From positions 1,057,001-1,121,000 of the forward strand of contig CANUEZ040000104.1 of NCBI GenBank assembly GCA_948099385.1: a stretch of DNA of 64,000 nt. Reading direction: 5' to 3'. Of the stretch, positions 22,824 to 33,050 are shown one piece after another. Position numbers and translations under genes: made by a program. Position 1 is the first letter of the stretch. Each line of letters starts with the position of its first letter. The notes under the pieces were generated by a model, which saw nothing but the letters and a program-made list of their open reading frames with translations, had not been told where the DNA came from and did not search any database. Source of the DNA: Fasciola hepatica. Taxonomy: Eukaryota; Platyhelminthes; Trematoda; Plagiorchiida; Fasciolidae.

Positions 22824-23746
22824 GGCAATGGACTCGAATAAAGACAACAATCAAGGTGGCCCCTTGGACAGTACTCGGGAGAACAAAAAGGCGGACAAAA
22901 GATTGGATTTCCGAAAGCATGCTGCAGCACATGAAACCCGACTCGCAGGTAGTGACGAGCGCCACAGACCGCAACCAGAGGTCACACGCTCCGTCAAAGC
23001 TGATCGCTAAAGATACCGGATAAAAACAGTCTAAAAAATGGAGACCGCGTCTGGAACTGGTAACTTTGGTAAACTGTTTCGCCTTATTCGCAACGCCCCT
23101 AATAGGTTCTGTAAGCAAGATTTCCTTTTTCGTGAGGCAGCAAGAATCCGAATACCCTAACAGAATATGAAAATGGATCAATGGGTCGAACACTTCGGTC
23201 ATCTGCTCAACCGGCCTACAGACCATCCGATGGACCAACCAATATCAACCCCTCCAGTCCAGTACGAAAGCGACTATGACCCACCAAGTACCATGGAAAT
23301 CACAGAAATAATTAACAAACAATTACCAGAAAGCCTGCTGGAGAAGAAGACATCCCTCCAAAAGTACATGAAACCTGTTCATGGTCATTGGTTGACTGGT
23401 TGTGTACACTTTCTGGCTGCGTTTGACGAGTGGAAGCATTCCCACCCGACTGGGGGATGTCCATTCTGCTGCCAATTCAGAAGAAAGGTGATAAATCAGC
23501 AATGTGAGAACTACCGAGGGATTAGCTTGATCGATGTGCGTTGTTACCAAATCGTTTCTCCGAGGCAATAGACTGGCGCACTCTCCCGAACCAAGGGGGT
23601 TTCCGCCGTGGCAGAGGCTATGTGGATCACATCTTCACACTGCGCTGAATACTGGAGCACCTCTATGGGTTCCAGCAGCCGACGGTATCTTGTTCCATTG
23701 ACTTCCGGGCCGCTTTTGATTCGGTTAACTGGGGTCTCTTTGGACC
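22824..23746 (+). mobile_element. RTE-B, left part (to the Gypsy-1 insertion)
   Basis: About 920 bases nearly identical to RTE-A at 60,228-61,148; I count roughly 18 differences by eye. It encodes scattered RTE pieces: WISESML-like segment, MSILLPIQKKGDKS, GFRRGRGYVDHIFTLR and SIDFRAAFDSVNWGLF, across several shared stops and frameshifts. It is interrupted after GGACC (23,742-23,746) by the 5' LTR of Gypsy-1, and resumes at 28,195. Confidence 0.85.
23742..23746 (+). repeat. 5-bp target-site duplication of Gypsy-1 (left)
   Basis: GGACC, repeated at 28,195-28,199. The uninterrupted RTE-A copy near 61,144 has it once. Confidence 0.9.
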
Positions 23747-24371
23747 TGTCATGTTTACTGACTATTTTCTACCTACCTTAGTTTTATTACTGTTGTTCTA
23801 TCAAATTTCTGCTTTGTTGTTTTCAGATCGCACCGTTCAGTTGTATTGTAACAAGGACGACAACACACGACAGGATACTTGTATGTCACCGGCCAAACAA
23901 GTCAAGTCATGGAACACATACAGTCATTTATATAGGCCTTTTTTCCAGACTGCGCGGCACCAAGATTGCTATTGCCGCTGCTTGAACGCTTCGGCTGCGT
24001 TCTGTCCAGTTGCCTGTGGCCGATGGATTGCTTCTCTTGACCGTCATTTCCCTTCGGTTCGTCCGACTGTCTCAGTCGACGGCTCGATCGGCAGCTCTTC
24101 ACCTGAGCTATCTTGGTGGTTGCCGGAGATCCCGCTGCTTCCTCTCTGATCGTCTGTATGCCTCCTTCTGCCTGCTTCGGGACGCCTCCGACATATTCGC
24201 CACCTATTCTTTTGTCTGTGACCCTCGTTTGGTTCGTTCGTTCGCCTTGATGTTCACGCCGTTCCCTCGCCCCAGCATTCCCTGGTACCGTATGTCAAAT
24301 AAAGCCTTCATTCTAGGCCTCTGTCTTCTGCTTGCCTCAACCATTCGGATTTCGTAACCATGCACGTATCA
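23747..24371 (+). repeat. Gypsy-1 5' LTR (625 bp, with 443-bp extra segment)
   Basis: Matches the 3' LTR at its first ~100 and last ~80 bases. The segment 23,847-24,289 is absent from the 3' LTR and is flanked by GTAT on both sides (23,843-23,846 and 24,290-24,293). A polyadenylation-type AATAAA lies just after it. Confidence 0.9.
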
Positions 24372-24399
24372 TTTTATTTGACATACACACCGTCTCAAA

Positions 24400-25190
24400 A
24401 TGGAGCGTTATCTACGTCCTGAACGATTCAACGCAGATCCAAACTCGACTACTTCTTCAAAAATTTGGCGTCACTGGCTCTGTACGTTCGATAGATTTCT
24501 CGCCAAAGTTGGTGTGGACGATTTCGAGAAGCTTGACTTCTTATACAACTGTATCTTCGACTATACACGATTATGTGGCTGAATGTACTGCATACAACGA
24601 TGCCATTGAAGTCCTTGGAAAATTGTTTATCAAGCCGCCCAACGAGGTCTTTGCACGCTACCTACTCGCAACATGCAAACAGGAAACGAGGCACGATTTC
24701 AACCAGTTCTACCAAAAACTAAAACCCTTAGCAAAGGATTGTAACTTCCGGGTCGTGACAGCCGAGTAAAATCAAATCGACGCTATTCAAGACGCTTTCA
24801 TAAGCGGGATGCAGTCGAACATTGCACGGCAGCGACTCCTTGAAAATAAATCTCTGGCCTTACAGACTGCCCTAGAATTAGCCCGATTGCTCGAAATGGC
24901 CCAAAAACAATCCAGCGCCTTTCAGACACCATCAGTATCGTATACGGCTTCGGCGTCAACACCCACTGAATCAACTGATAATTGTCCCTCTGATCACAAG
25001 GAAGGTGGCAACTTACTCATGGAAACAACGTCAGCGGCGTTGAAAACTAAGTGCTATATCTGTGTAAATGACAGACATCCTCGATTCAAATGCCCTGCTA
25101 AGGATGTAGTTTGCAGTAACTGTGGAAAGAAAGGACACTCCAAACGTGTCTGCCGGTCACCACCGGAGCAACGCAGTCTCTGCCACAACA
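24400..25190 (+). pseudogene. Gypsy-1 gag
   Basis: Starts ATG at 24,400 (MERYLRPERFNADPNS), a common gag start in flatworm Gypsy elements, and shifts frame near 24,560 into DYVAECTAYNDAIEVL. A stop (TAA) follows at 24,767. The last part (24,809 on) has two retroviral-type zinc knuckles of Cx2Cx4Hx4C: CYICVNDRHPRFKC and CSNCGKKGHSKRVC, which bind the element RNA during packaging. At least two lesions make it non-functional. Confidence 0.85.
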
Positions 25191-25199
25191 CCTGTACTC

Positions 25200-25535
25200 T
25201 CTACCGTTGTCGCCGCCTCTTCTCCGAATTGCCTTTTAAATGCGCTAACAACGACTATTGTGAACAGGATCCCTATGGAAGCTCTGATAGATACGGGGAG
25301 TTCCAACAGTTGCATCTCCGAATCCGTGGTACAGCGTCACCGTATCAAAATCATACAGTCATCCAGCGTTATCGCCATGGCCTCCACAAGATTAATCAGT
25401 CAAACGAAGGGTCACTGTTTTGTTAACATATGTCTCAAGGATAATTCGTACAACAACTTCAAACTATGTGCTCCCTCATCTGTGTGCGGATATATTACTG
25501 GGGCACGATTTTTTGAAATTCCACAGGGCAGTTGA
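25200..25535 (+). pseudogene. Gypsy-1 aspartic protease
   Basis: The frame 25,122-25,535 contains EALIDTGSSNSCIS; the DTG triad is the active site of retroviral-type aspartic proteases. ISQTKGHCFVNI follows, as in related elements. It overlaps the knuckle frame, implying a frameshift between gag and pol. Confidence 0.8.
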
Positions 25536-25539
25536 GATT

Positions 25540-26460
25540 CCATTCGGTGGCAGTAAACCAACTCTCTCCCTTTGTAGTGTGACAGCCTCACGTATTGAAC
25601 CTCTTTCTCTTTTCGGGAACTTGCTACCAGATTGCAAGCCTATCGCAACTAACTCACGACTCCACACTCCTGAAGATAAGAAGTTCATTCAATCGGAAAT
25701 TCAGTGACTTCTGAGGAATGGCATCATTGAGACGTCAACGTCACCCTGGCGCGCTCAAGTCCTTGTTACAACAAACGAAAGACACAAAAACGCATGGTAG
25801 TTGACTACAGTCAAACTATCAATCGATACATGTTATTGGACGCTTATCCACTGCCCGGAATCGATGACGTGATATCTAAAATATCCCGATATTCCATTTT
25901 TAGTGCATTGGACCTGCGAAGCGCATACCACCAAATCTCCATAGAAAAAACAAGACAGGCCATACACTGCTTTTGAAGCCTGCGGAAATTTATATCAATT
26001 CTGCCGGATACCGTTCGAAGTGACGAATGGTGTTGCTTGTTTTCAGCATGCTATCGACTAAATTATTCGCGAAGAAAACTTGAAAGAAACGTTCGCCTAA
26101 ATCGATGATATAACTGTGTGGCACAAAGAAAGATGATCACGATAAGAATTTTACTAACTTTCCTAATGTTGTGGAAAAATACGGACTTACTCTGAACGAA
26201 GAGAAGAGTATCATCGGTACGAAAGAACTTAAACTCTTGAGTTATGAAGTTTCACATGGTCTGATGAAGCCCGATCCTGAAAGATTACGACCCATTCAGG
26301 AACTCCCTCCTTCAAACGATATAAAATCTCAGCAACGAGCTATAGGTTTATTTTCATACTATTCTCAATGGATACCACGCTTCTCGAACAAGATTCATCA
26401 GATGATCCATAACCACGTATTTCCCTTACCAGACCATGTCAGTGTCATTTGAAACATTCA
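25540..26460 (+). pseudogene. Gypsy-1 reverse transcriptase
   Basis: Pieces in different frames: 25,794-25,976 (MVVDYSQTINRYML, DAYPLPGIDDVISK, FSALDLRSAYHQI), then NLYQFCRIPFEVTNGVA, then an active-site block read as A-stop-IDDITVW near 26,097-26,115, where the family has a Tyr codon before hydrophobic-DD. The region 26,171-26,452 gives YGLTLNEEKS and GLFSYYSQWIPRFS. Stops and frameshifts rule out activity. Confidence 0.8.
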
Positions 26461-26499
26461 AGAGCGAGCTCGAACTTGCCGTCGTAACCACTGTCGATC

Positions 26500-26880
26500 C
26501 CGAGGCGCCATTGATCGTTGAAACATGCCTCGGATATAGCTATCTCAGCCACACTGTCACAAAATGACAGGCCGGTCGCATTCTTTTCCCGGACTCGGTC
26601 TCAAAACGAAAAGCATCATTCATCCGTAGAAAAAGAGGCAAACGCTATTGTAGAGGCTATCCGGAAGTGGAGACATTATTTGCTGGGTACACATTTCAGA
26701 CTGATCACGGATCAAAAGTCGGCCACTTTTATGTTCAACTCCCGACACCATGGGAAGATCAAAAGTGATGAGATTCAGAGGTGGCGAATCAAATTATCGT
26801 GCTTCAGTTTCGACGTAATTTATCGCCCCGGTCGTGAGAAGGTCGCAGCCGACACACTGTCTTGCAGCTTCTGCTCCGTG
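26500..26880 (+). pseudogene. Gypsy-1 RNase H
   Basis: Frame 26,518-27,138 begins within the RNase H domain: ASDIAISATLSQNDRPVAFFSR, then EKEANAIVEAIRKWRHYLLG and LITDQKSATFMF. A two-base loss just before 26,520 removes the frame through the first catalytic Asp (family VETDASD). Confidence 0.8.
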
Positions 26881-27710
26881 TCTACGTCACTCGCGTCACT
26901 CAAAGAATTACACAACTCACTCTGCCACCCTGGTGTTGTCCGTATGCTTCATTTCGTCAGGACAAAGAATCTACCGTACTCAGTCGACGATGTGAAATCT
27001 GTCACCGGTGGCTGTACACTTTGTGCCAAATGGGAACCACCGTTTTGCAAGCTACCTACCGGAAATCTGATCAAAGCCACTTCGCTCTTTGAAAGACTAA
27101 ACATTGATTTCAAGGGGCCGCTTCCCACAATATCTTAAAATCGGTACCTATTAACTATCATAGACGAGTACTCCAGGTTCCCGTTTGCTTATGCTTGCTC
27201 AGACCTGTCGACCGCCACAATCATCCGTTGCCTTTCCCAGTTGTTTTCGATTTTCGGTATGCCGTCCGACATCCATTCAGACAGGGGCTCTTCTTTCATG
27301 TCTGAATAACTAAAGAACTTCCTCCACCGCAAGGGTATCGTAACCAGCAGAGCGACGGCCTACAATCTTCAGTCAAACGGACAAATCGAGAGACTCAATG
27401 GAGCCCTCTGGAGAACCAGTGTTCTTGCAGCCCAGTCAAGAGGACTACCATGCACCCAGTGGGGGGATGTTCTTCCCGACGCACTCCACTCCATCAGGTC
27501 ACTACTGTGCACTGAAACAAATGAAACACCACATGAACAATTATTCACTTATCACCGTAAATCAACATCAGGGGTCTCAACACCTACCTGGTTGAGTAGT
27601 CCAGGACCGGTCTTGATGCGTCGTTCTGTAAGGTCAACAAAATACGACACCTTGGTCGATGAAGTTGAACTGTTTCCCCAACGGACGGGAAGACACTGTC
27701 TCTATACATC
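26880..27710 (+). pseudogene. Gypsy-1 integrase
   Basis: Zinc-binding HHCC end (SLCHPGVVRMLHFV ... GCTLCAKW), then catalytic-core aspartates in LNIDFKGP and HSDRGSSF and the glutamate in NGQIERLNG. Stops occur after LPTIS (27,136) and after FMSE (27,307). This enzyme would join the DNA copy to the genome, leaving 5-bp duplications such as GGACC. Confidence 0.85.
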
Positions 27711-28016
27711 ATTTGGCACCTGAAAGCCAAGCACCAGAATCACCGAAGACCGTGGAATTTGCCGAAAATCAACTTCCGACTCTAAATGATGACTATCAGC
27801 CTTCACCCAACACTATATGTAATACCCTTGATGCACAAGAGTCTACAGACACCCCCTCCTCCCACACACCAATATCAGAGTCATACATTAACGAATCTAG
27901 TACACACCCCTTAGTAAAAGCACAGCAGCGAGTCCATCCCTAGAACCTAAGAAATAGGGAAGCATGAAACATCTCCGACACAAACGTTCTCAATCGAAAT
28001 AGTTCTCGGGGATGAA

Positions 28017-28194
28017 TGTCATGTTTATTTACTATTTTCTACCTACCTTAGTTTTATTACTGTTGTTCTATCAAATTTCTGCTTTGTTGTTTTCAGATCG
28101 CACCGTTCAGTTGTATGTCAGATAAAGCCTACACTCTAGGCCTCTGTCTTCTGCTTGCCTCAACCATTCGGATTTCGTAACCATACACGTATCA
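28017..28194 (+). repeat. Gypsy-1 3' LTR (178 bp)
   Basis: Starts TGTCATGTTTATT, ends ACACGTATCA. Lacks the 443-bp segment present in the 5' LTR. Its length is close to the 172-bp LTR at 53,692-53,863. Confidence 0.9.
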
Positions 28195-28378
28195 GGACCA
28201 TAATCCAATCCAATGGGATCCCCGATAAGCTGTTAAGGCTGTTGAGAGGATACTACTCGACAGCTGGTGGTAAGGTTTGTACATACGGCGAGGAGTCCCG
28301 CGATTTCGCACTCACTACCAGAGTTAGACAGGGCTGTCCCCCCTCACCAGTGCTGTTCAACTCCGCCATTGATTGGAC
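28195..28378 (+). mobile_element. RTE-B, right part
   Basis: Resumes RTE-B directly after Gypsy-1: GIPDKLLRLLRGYYS, then TTRVRQGCPPSPVLF, matching RTE-A at 61,144-61,328. Similarity stops after GATTGGAC, so RTE-B lacks its 3' end and the catalytic block. Confidence 0.85.
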
Positions 28379-28429
28379 TTATACTCTCTCAGGAAATAGT
28401 CGCGTAATAGTCAAGTAAAAAGTAAAGTA

Positions 28430-28770
28430 GTGCCGGACAACCTAACGGACTAACTCAACCGGTCAGAAAGGCTTTCGCGGTTTTTTTCTGATGTGGGATG
28501 AGGGATAGGAATGGCCTGTGGACATTGAACAAAGCGATCCACTTACGTGAGTATGTTCACGTACCCAAGTGAAGGTGGCAATGGTCCTACGAGGTCGACG
28601 CGCATATGATGAAAACGTGTCTCAGGTTCCGGGAGCCTAGCTAACGCCGTCTTAGGCTGTCTTTGGGTCTTAACACGTTGGCATTGAAGACAAGCACGGG
28701 CCCACTGTTGGACATCTGGTTTGACGGTGTGCCGAACAAAATGCTCGGTTTTCAGTTTCACCTAGACATT
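28430..28770 (-). pseudogene. Gypsy-2 integrase, N-terminal half
   Basis: Contains HFVRHTVKPDVQQWARACLQCQR (end of the zinc-binding domain), MRVDLVGPLPPSLGYV (first catalytic Asp) and AKAFLTG-stop-VSPLGCPA, which stops at the join with RTE-B. A TGA follows NILT where the family has Cys or Tyr. Confidence 0.75.
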
Positions 28771-29159
28771 CACACCGAGATGAGCCAGATTATGGGGGGC
28801 CAAGAACGTAGGATAACGGTGGGTAGCAGGAACCACCAGCCTAGGGCGACCTCGTGACATAGAAAACGATTGTACTCTTGGAAGTCGGGATGAGTAACGT
28901 CGGTAAGCTCAAAGCACCGTTTTGTCGAAACTGGTCAAAAGCAGGATCCATGGTATTGGCATGTGCCGTTGCGTCTAAGTCGATGTCAGGCGTTGATGAC
29001 AGACCCAATAGATGTATGCGTGATAGAGCGACGGGATTGATTACCCCAGAGAAGTGTCGTATATCCACACTAAACTGGGATAAAGCCTAAGTGGCAAATC
29101 TCGTGGAATGAGTATCGATCAAAAGCTGACTTCATTGCGTAAACCAAAGGCTTATGATC

Positions 29160-29800
29160 TGTAAGCACTGTGAGCTAACGGCCTTCGAGTGCGTGTCGGA
29201 AATGACGGATGCCCAAGTAGATGGCCAGTAGCCCCCTACCAAATGTGCTGCCCCTAGATTTGGCGGGTTGTAGGCGCTTGGAAAAAAGTGCTGAAGACTG
29301 CCAAGAGTCGTCTACAAACTGTTGCAGTACTTCTCCGATTGCGGTGTCCTTGGCATCAGTCACTACCGAAACAGGAGTCGAAAGGTCGGGGTGAGTAAAG
29401 AGGGCTATGTTGGCGGTAGCCTACTTGACCGAGGTAAATGCGGCACGTGCCATGTCGAGAAATATGAACTTCCGATTGCCTTCGCGCAAGTTTGCATCAT
29501 TTCCCCACAGTGAAGAATGAACCGGCGGTGGAAATTCAACAGGCTGGAGAACTGTCACAACTGGCGAGGAGAGTAGGGTTCAGGTTAGCCAGGAATAGCG
29601 GAAACTTTATCTAGCAGAGGACAGATAGCCGAGAATGAAATAGAATGTCCCACAAAAGAGATATCAGACCGGCCTAGTTCGAATTTCGCGAAGTTGATCG
29701 TTACACCTTGCTGGCTAAGGCGTTCGAAAAGTGCCCGTAACTGCGAAGCGTGATCTTGCTCTGAAGAACTACCCACCAAAATATCATCTAGATAAACAGA
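29160..29800 (-). pseudogene. Gypsy-2 RNase H and end of reverse transcriptase
   Basis: 29,779-29,585 reads SQLRALFERLSQQGVTINF then FVGHSIS, the C-terminal end of the RT. 29,363-29,175 reads TDAKDTAIGEVLQQF, LFSKRLQPA and YLGIRHFRHALEGR, the RNase H core. Together they match the same regions of Gypsy-3 at 52,520-53,160. Confidence 0.75.
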
Positions 29801-30344
29801 CGTTTCCTAAATTAGGAGTTACCTCGTGTATGAACCGTCGAAAGGTGTGGGCTGCATTACTGAGTCCAAACGGCTTGCGCAAAAACTCGGACAATTCAAA
29901 AGGTGTAGTGGCGGCAGTTTTAGAAATATCAGCCTCTGCCTCCGGGATCTGGCTGTACGAACATCATTATCATCATAAGAGTACAGCGTTAAACGGCAGG
30001 GCAAGCCTCACTGACCACGGCCTTTCTCACCATGTTGCACGTTCAATTAGAAGGTATGAATGTACAAGATGGACAGGGAGTGAACCTACACAGGTAGAAA
30101 AAGGAAAGAGCGCCCTATTAGCCAACACACGGAGTACACAGTCTAACTGTACAAACGCACATCAATCAATCATTCTGATTCCACAGAAAGTGACAACACG
30201 ATCACCACTGTTCACGGTTCGCTGCCATATCCTTCAGTGTCTCCAGCTAACTGGTAGACGGATCTTTTGGACCCCAACCACGAAGACGCGAGACACCTAC
30301 TTTTCCTAAGTCTGCTGTACATTTTCTCATTCTTTACTGCCACG

Positions 30345-31600
30345 TCATCTGTTGACCTCCACGTGATTTTTCCACTCCCTAGGAGGGGCGGAGAATAGGA
30401 CACGGTACAGTAGACGTGTGTTTGCCACACGTAACACATGTCCCAACCAACGAAGTCTACTGAGCCGTATGCGCTGCAACAGAACGTTCTCCGAAATGGT
30501 ACCCAACACTCGCTTTCTGACCTTATTATTGCTCACTCGGCTATTCCATCCAATCTTAGCGATACTACGCAAACATCGTTGGTCGAAAACCTCAAGACGA
30601 CAAATATCTTCCACATGCAGACTCCAAGTCTCGCAACCATACAACAAAACTGAACGCACTGTGGCACAGTATACACGACCTTTCAACTTCAGTGAAATAT
30701 CAGGTCGGCATCACAAGTGCTTCAGTCCAGCGTACGCCGCTCGAGCCTTGGATATGCGCAAGCTCACCTCTACCACCATGCTCCCATCCATCGTCACGCT
30801 GTTGCCGAGGAAGGTGAAGCGGTCGACAGTTGCCAGCACTTCCCAATCGAAGGGTATGGCTGCGAACCGCGAACAGTGGCGATCGTGTTGTCACTTTCTA
30901 TCGAATCAGAATGTTTGATCGGTGTACGTTTGTACAGTTAGACTGTGTATTCCATGTGTTGGCTACTAGGGCATTCTTTTCTTTTCCCACCCATGTAGGT
31001 CCACTCCCTCTCCATCTTGTATATTAATACTTTTTAATTCAACGTGCAACATGGTGAGAAAGGCAGTGGTCAGTGGGGCTTGCCCTACTGTTTAACGCTG
31101 TACGATGATGATGATGATGAATCGAGCATTAATCTTGGAATCACTGACGTCCAGTCTTTTAACATCACTTTACACTTTGAAGGTGCAAAGCGCATGTCGA
31201 ATAGAACTACAGCTTTTGTTAGTCTATCTATTGCTCGTTGAGCATGTTCGGTGGATTCGAACAAGCAGACAACGTCGTCCGCGTAATCTAGGTCACATAG
31301 CTTTTCACTATTTCCTAGTTCGACGCCTACATCCTGAAGATTTTGCAACACGCTCTCCATTATTTCGTCCATGACGAAGTTGAACAGGAATGGAGACATG
31401 GGACATCCTTGTCGAACACCATTGGTCGTTTCGAACCGACCGGATAGTTCACCGTAAAATCTAACGCGACCAGAAGTATGAGAATACAATGATCTCAGTA
31501 GGTTCACGAATTTCTGGGGCATACCTTTTCGATGAAGAGCACTGAGAAGTGCTGTTCGATCAACTGAATGAAAGGTGCCTTTCAAGTAGAGGAAAACCAT
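30345..31600 (-). pseudogene. RTE-C1 reverse transcriptase reading frames
   Basis: 31,600-31,127 is the RT palm with YADD, 30,686-30,345 the C-terminal domain. Between them lies a 269-bp RTE fragment (30,851-31,119) in opposite orientation that breaks the frame at MLD, and the TGA shared with C2 and C3. Confidence 0.85.
30851..31119 (+). mobile_element. 5'-truncated RTE 3'-end fragment nested in RTE-C1
   Basis: Matches the 3' end of the same RTE family (compare 57,150-57,289 in C3) and ends in GATGATGATG repeats. It is flanked by AATCGA at 30,845-30,850 and 31,120-31,125. RTE-C2 has the single empty AATCGA at the equivalent place (48,297-48,302). Confidence 0.9.
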
Positions 31601-32489
31601 TATTGTCAGTCGGCGGTGCGTGTGACGCGTTTCAAGTAGTTGGTGAAGAGCAAAAATATGGTCGATGCATCCTCGACCTGGGCGGAATCAAGCTGAACTA
31701 GATCGATACTGCTTAAAACAGAGCAGCCTGGTAAATGCGAAGTAAGGTTCTGAATACGGGGAATCGGGTACCTATCAGTGACGGTTACTTTGTTAAGTGT
31801 TCCACGATCAGCACAGGGTCGCCAGTCGCCGTTAAATTTGGGAACCATATAAAGAGCTACTAGAAAGGCGTATTATATCGAGCTGTGGCATGTGTTTGAA
31901 TTCGGACTGTGCAACACGGAGCTTGTCCGGCGCTAACCGACGTAGCCTACTGAACATTGGGGGTCCCTCCTTGTCAATATAGTCAGTTACATTGGTGGTC
32001 ACTGCCGGGAGGAGTCCGGACTGCCGAAACGTGATTAGGTAGGTGACAGCGAGTTGGGCATAGGGTTGGTGTGCCTGTGGCTGAACGCATTCAGGTGTGA
32101 TGTGATTCACTCAAGAGTTGTAAACAGTAACAGCGAGAGGGGTCCGACGATCCACTATCCTACGGCATCGTGCACCAACCAATATGCCAATGATACAGGA
32201 AGTCAGCGCCTGAAATGAGGCGCGGGATGATGATATATACCCAACGAAAGTTACGATTTAAACCCATGTTTTAGGTGAGCGATCGCTGGCCACACGTTGG
32301 GATGGCCGTGGCACTGGCAGCGCGTAGTGTATGGACCTGTGATGTGCTATTTTCTTCTTTCGGTCGGGGGATGGCACTCACTCCGCACCGATTTCTTCAA
32401 GGAATAGGTTATTTGGAATGATATCCCTTACGTTCAAAAGACGACTACTGGCCAGATACCCGGCTTCGTGGGTCGCCGCCAAGTGCCCG

Positions 32490-33035
32490 GGTTTTAGTTT
32501 CGCTGATGAGCACCGGGAAACGTGCACCCTAGTTTGCGTCGTTTGGCTCCCTCACCGAAGCGATTGTAGTATTTGCAATACTTTTCTTTTGAAGGGTCGA
32601 CATGTAATGGAGGACTATAGCGCCCAGGTGATCGTGTGTTGTACTGCTCCGGTGATTCAATTCTACTCACTGCTAGGCGTTGCAAGCTCGAGTCAGTTTT
32701 AGACAAAACCGGAGCGAGATCGTTATATTTTGGCGAGGTAGGCACCGTGGGGCCGTGCGGGCAATGACGGTCTTTTTCAGTGCCTCGTAGCTCCTGGAGT
32801 AGATTATTGCGTCCCTAACTTCTATTGTGAGTCCGGTAGGAGGCGGCCTGCTGCCCGCCTGGAACGACTGGCATTGGTGAACGGCTGTGAAAAGCGTCCG
32901 GCGCGGAATAGAAAGCCAAATTTGCGCGTAGCGAGGGAGATAGGCGTAGACATAAAAGGAGACAAACAAACAGATGAATTTATGAATAAGCCTAGTAAGG
33001 AAAGTGACCCCGTAGAGCGAAGAGGAGTCGAGCAA
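32490..33035 (-). pseudogene. Gypsy-2 gag
   Basis: Two frames. 33,035-32,673 has FQAGSRPPPTGLTIEVRD then SYEALKKTVIARTA, the capsid-like block of this Gypsy group. 32,745-32,494 has YCKYYNRFGEGAKRRKLGC then TFPG, matching the Cys/His-like segment (FCWYHRRFGxxARKC) that precedes the protease in these elements. Confidence 0.65.
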
Positions 33036-33050
33036 AACTTCAATTGAGGA

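Larger units (their letters stand above)
23747..28194 (+). mobile_element. Gypsy-1 LTR retrotransposon
   Basis: A complete but dead Ty3/Gypsy element: LTR, gag with two zinc knuckles, protease, reverse transcriptase, RNase H, integrase, LTR. It lies in RTE-B with a 5-bp GGACC duplication. LTRs start TGTCATG and end GTATCA. The 5' LTR is 625 bp and the 3' LTR 178 bp. There is a short purine run just before the 3' LTR; no obvious tRNA primer-binding site follows the 5' LTR. Confidence 0.9.
29961..31694 (-). mobile_element. RTE-C1, minus strand, inserted in Gypsy-2 RT
   Basis: One of three near-identical RTE copies (with C2 at 47,417 and C3 at 55,947). It encodes RT motifs MVFLYLKGTFHSVD, TTNGVRQGCPMSPFLF and the intact LDYADDVVCLF, then the C-terminal part (KGRVYCATVRSVLLYGCETW, RLSRLRWLGHVLR). 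It ends on the left in a CAT/ATG microsatellite, the usual RTE tail. It interrupts Gypsy-2 between SSIDLV and SQIPEAE. GAAC on each side may be a 4-bp target duplication. A TGA at 30,713-30,711 replaces Trp after LKHL. Confidence 0.85.
28379..33050 (-). mobile_element. Gypsy-2 LTR retrotransposon body, minus strand
   Basis: Reading minus: gag (33,035-32,494), protease end (about 32,220-32,120: FRWVYII then GADFL), reverse transcriptase (32,110-31,606 and 29,958-29,585), RNase H (29,363-29,175) and integrase N-terminal half (28,761-28,430). RTE-C1 splits the RT domain. The integrase continues at 22,823. Many stops. No LTR was identified with confidence at either end. Confidence 0.75.

Noticed and set aside
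30418..30918. 166-aa plus-strand frame, repeated at 47,870 and 56,967 as a 182-aa frame
   Set aside because: Antisense shadow of the RTE-C C-terminal domain; repeated only because the element is repeated.
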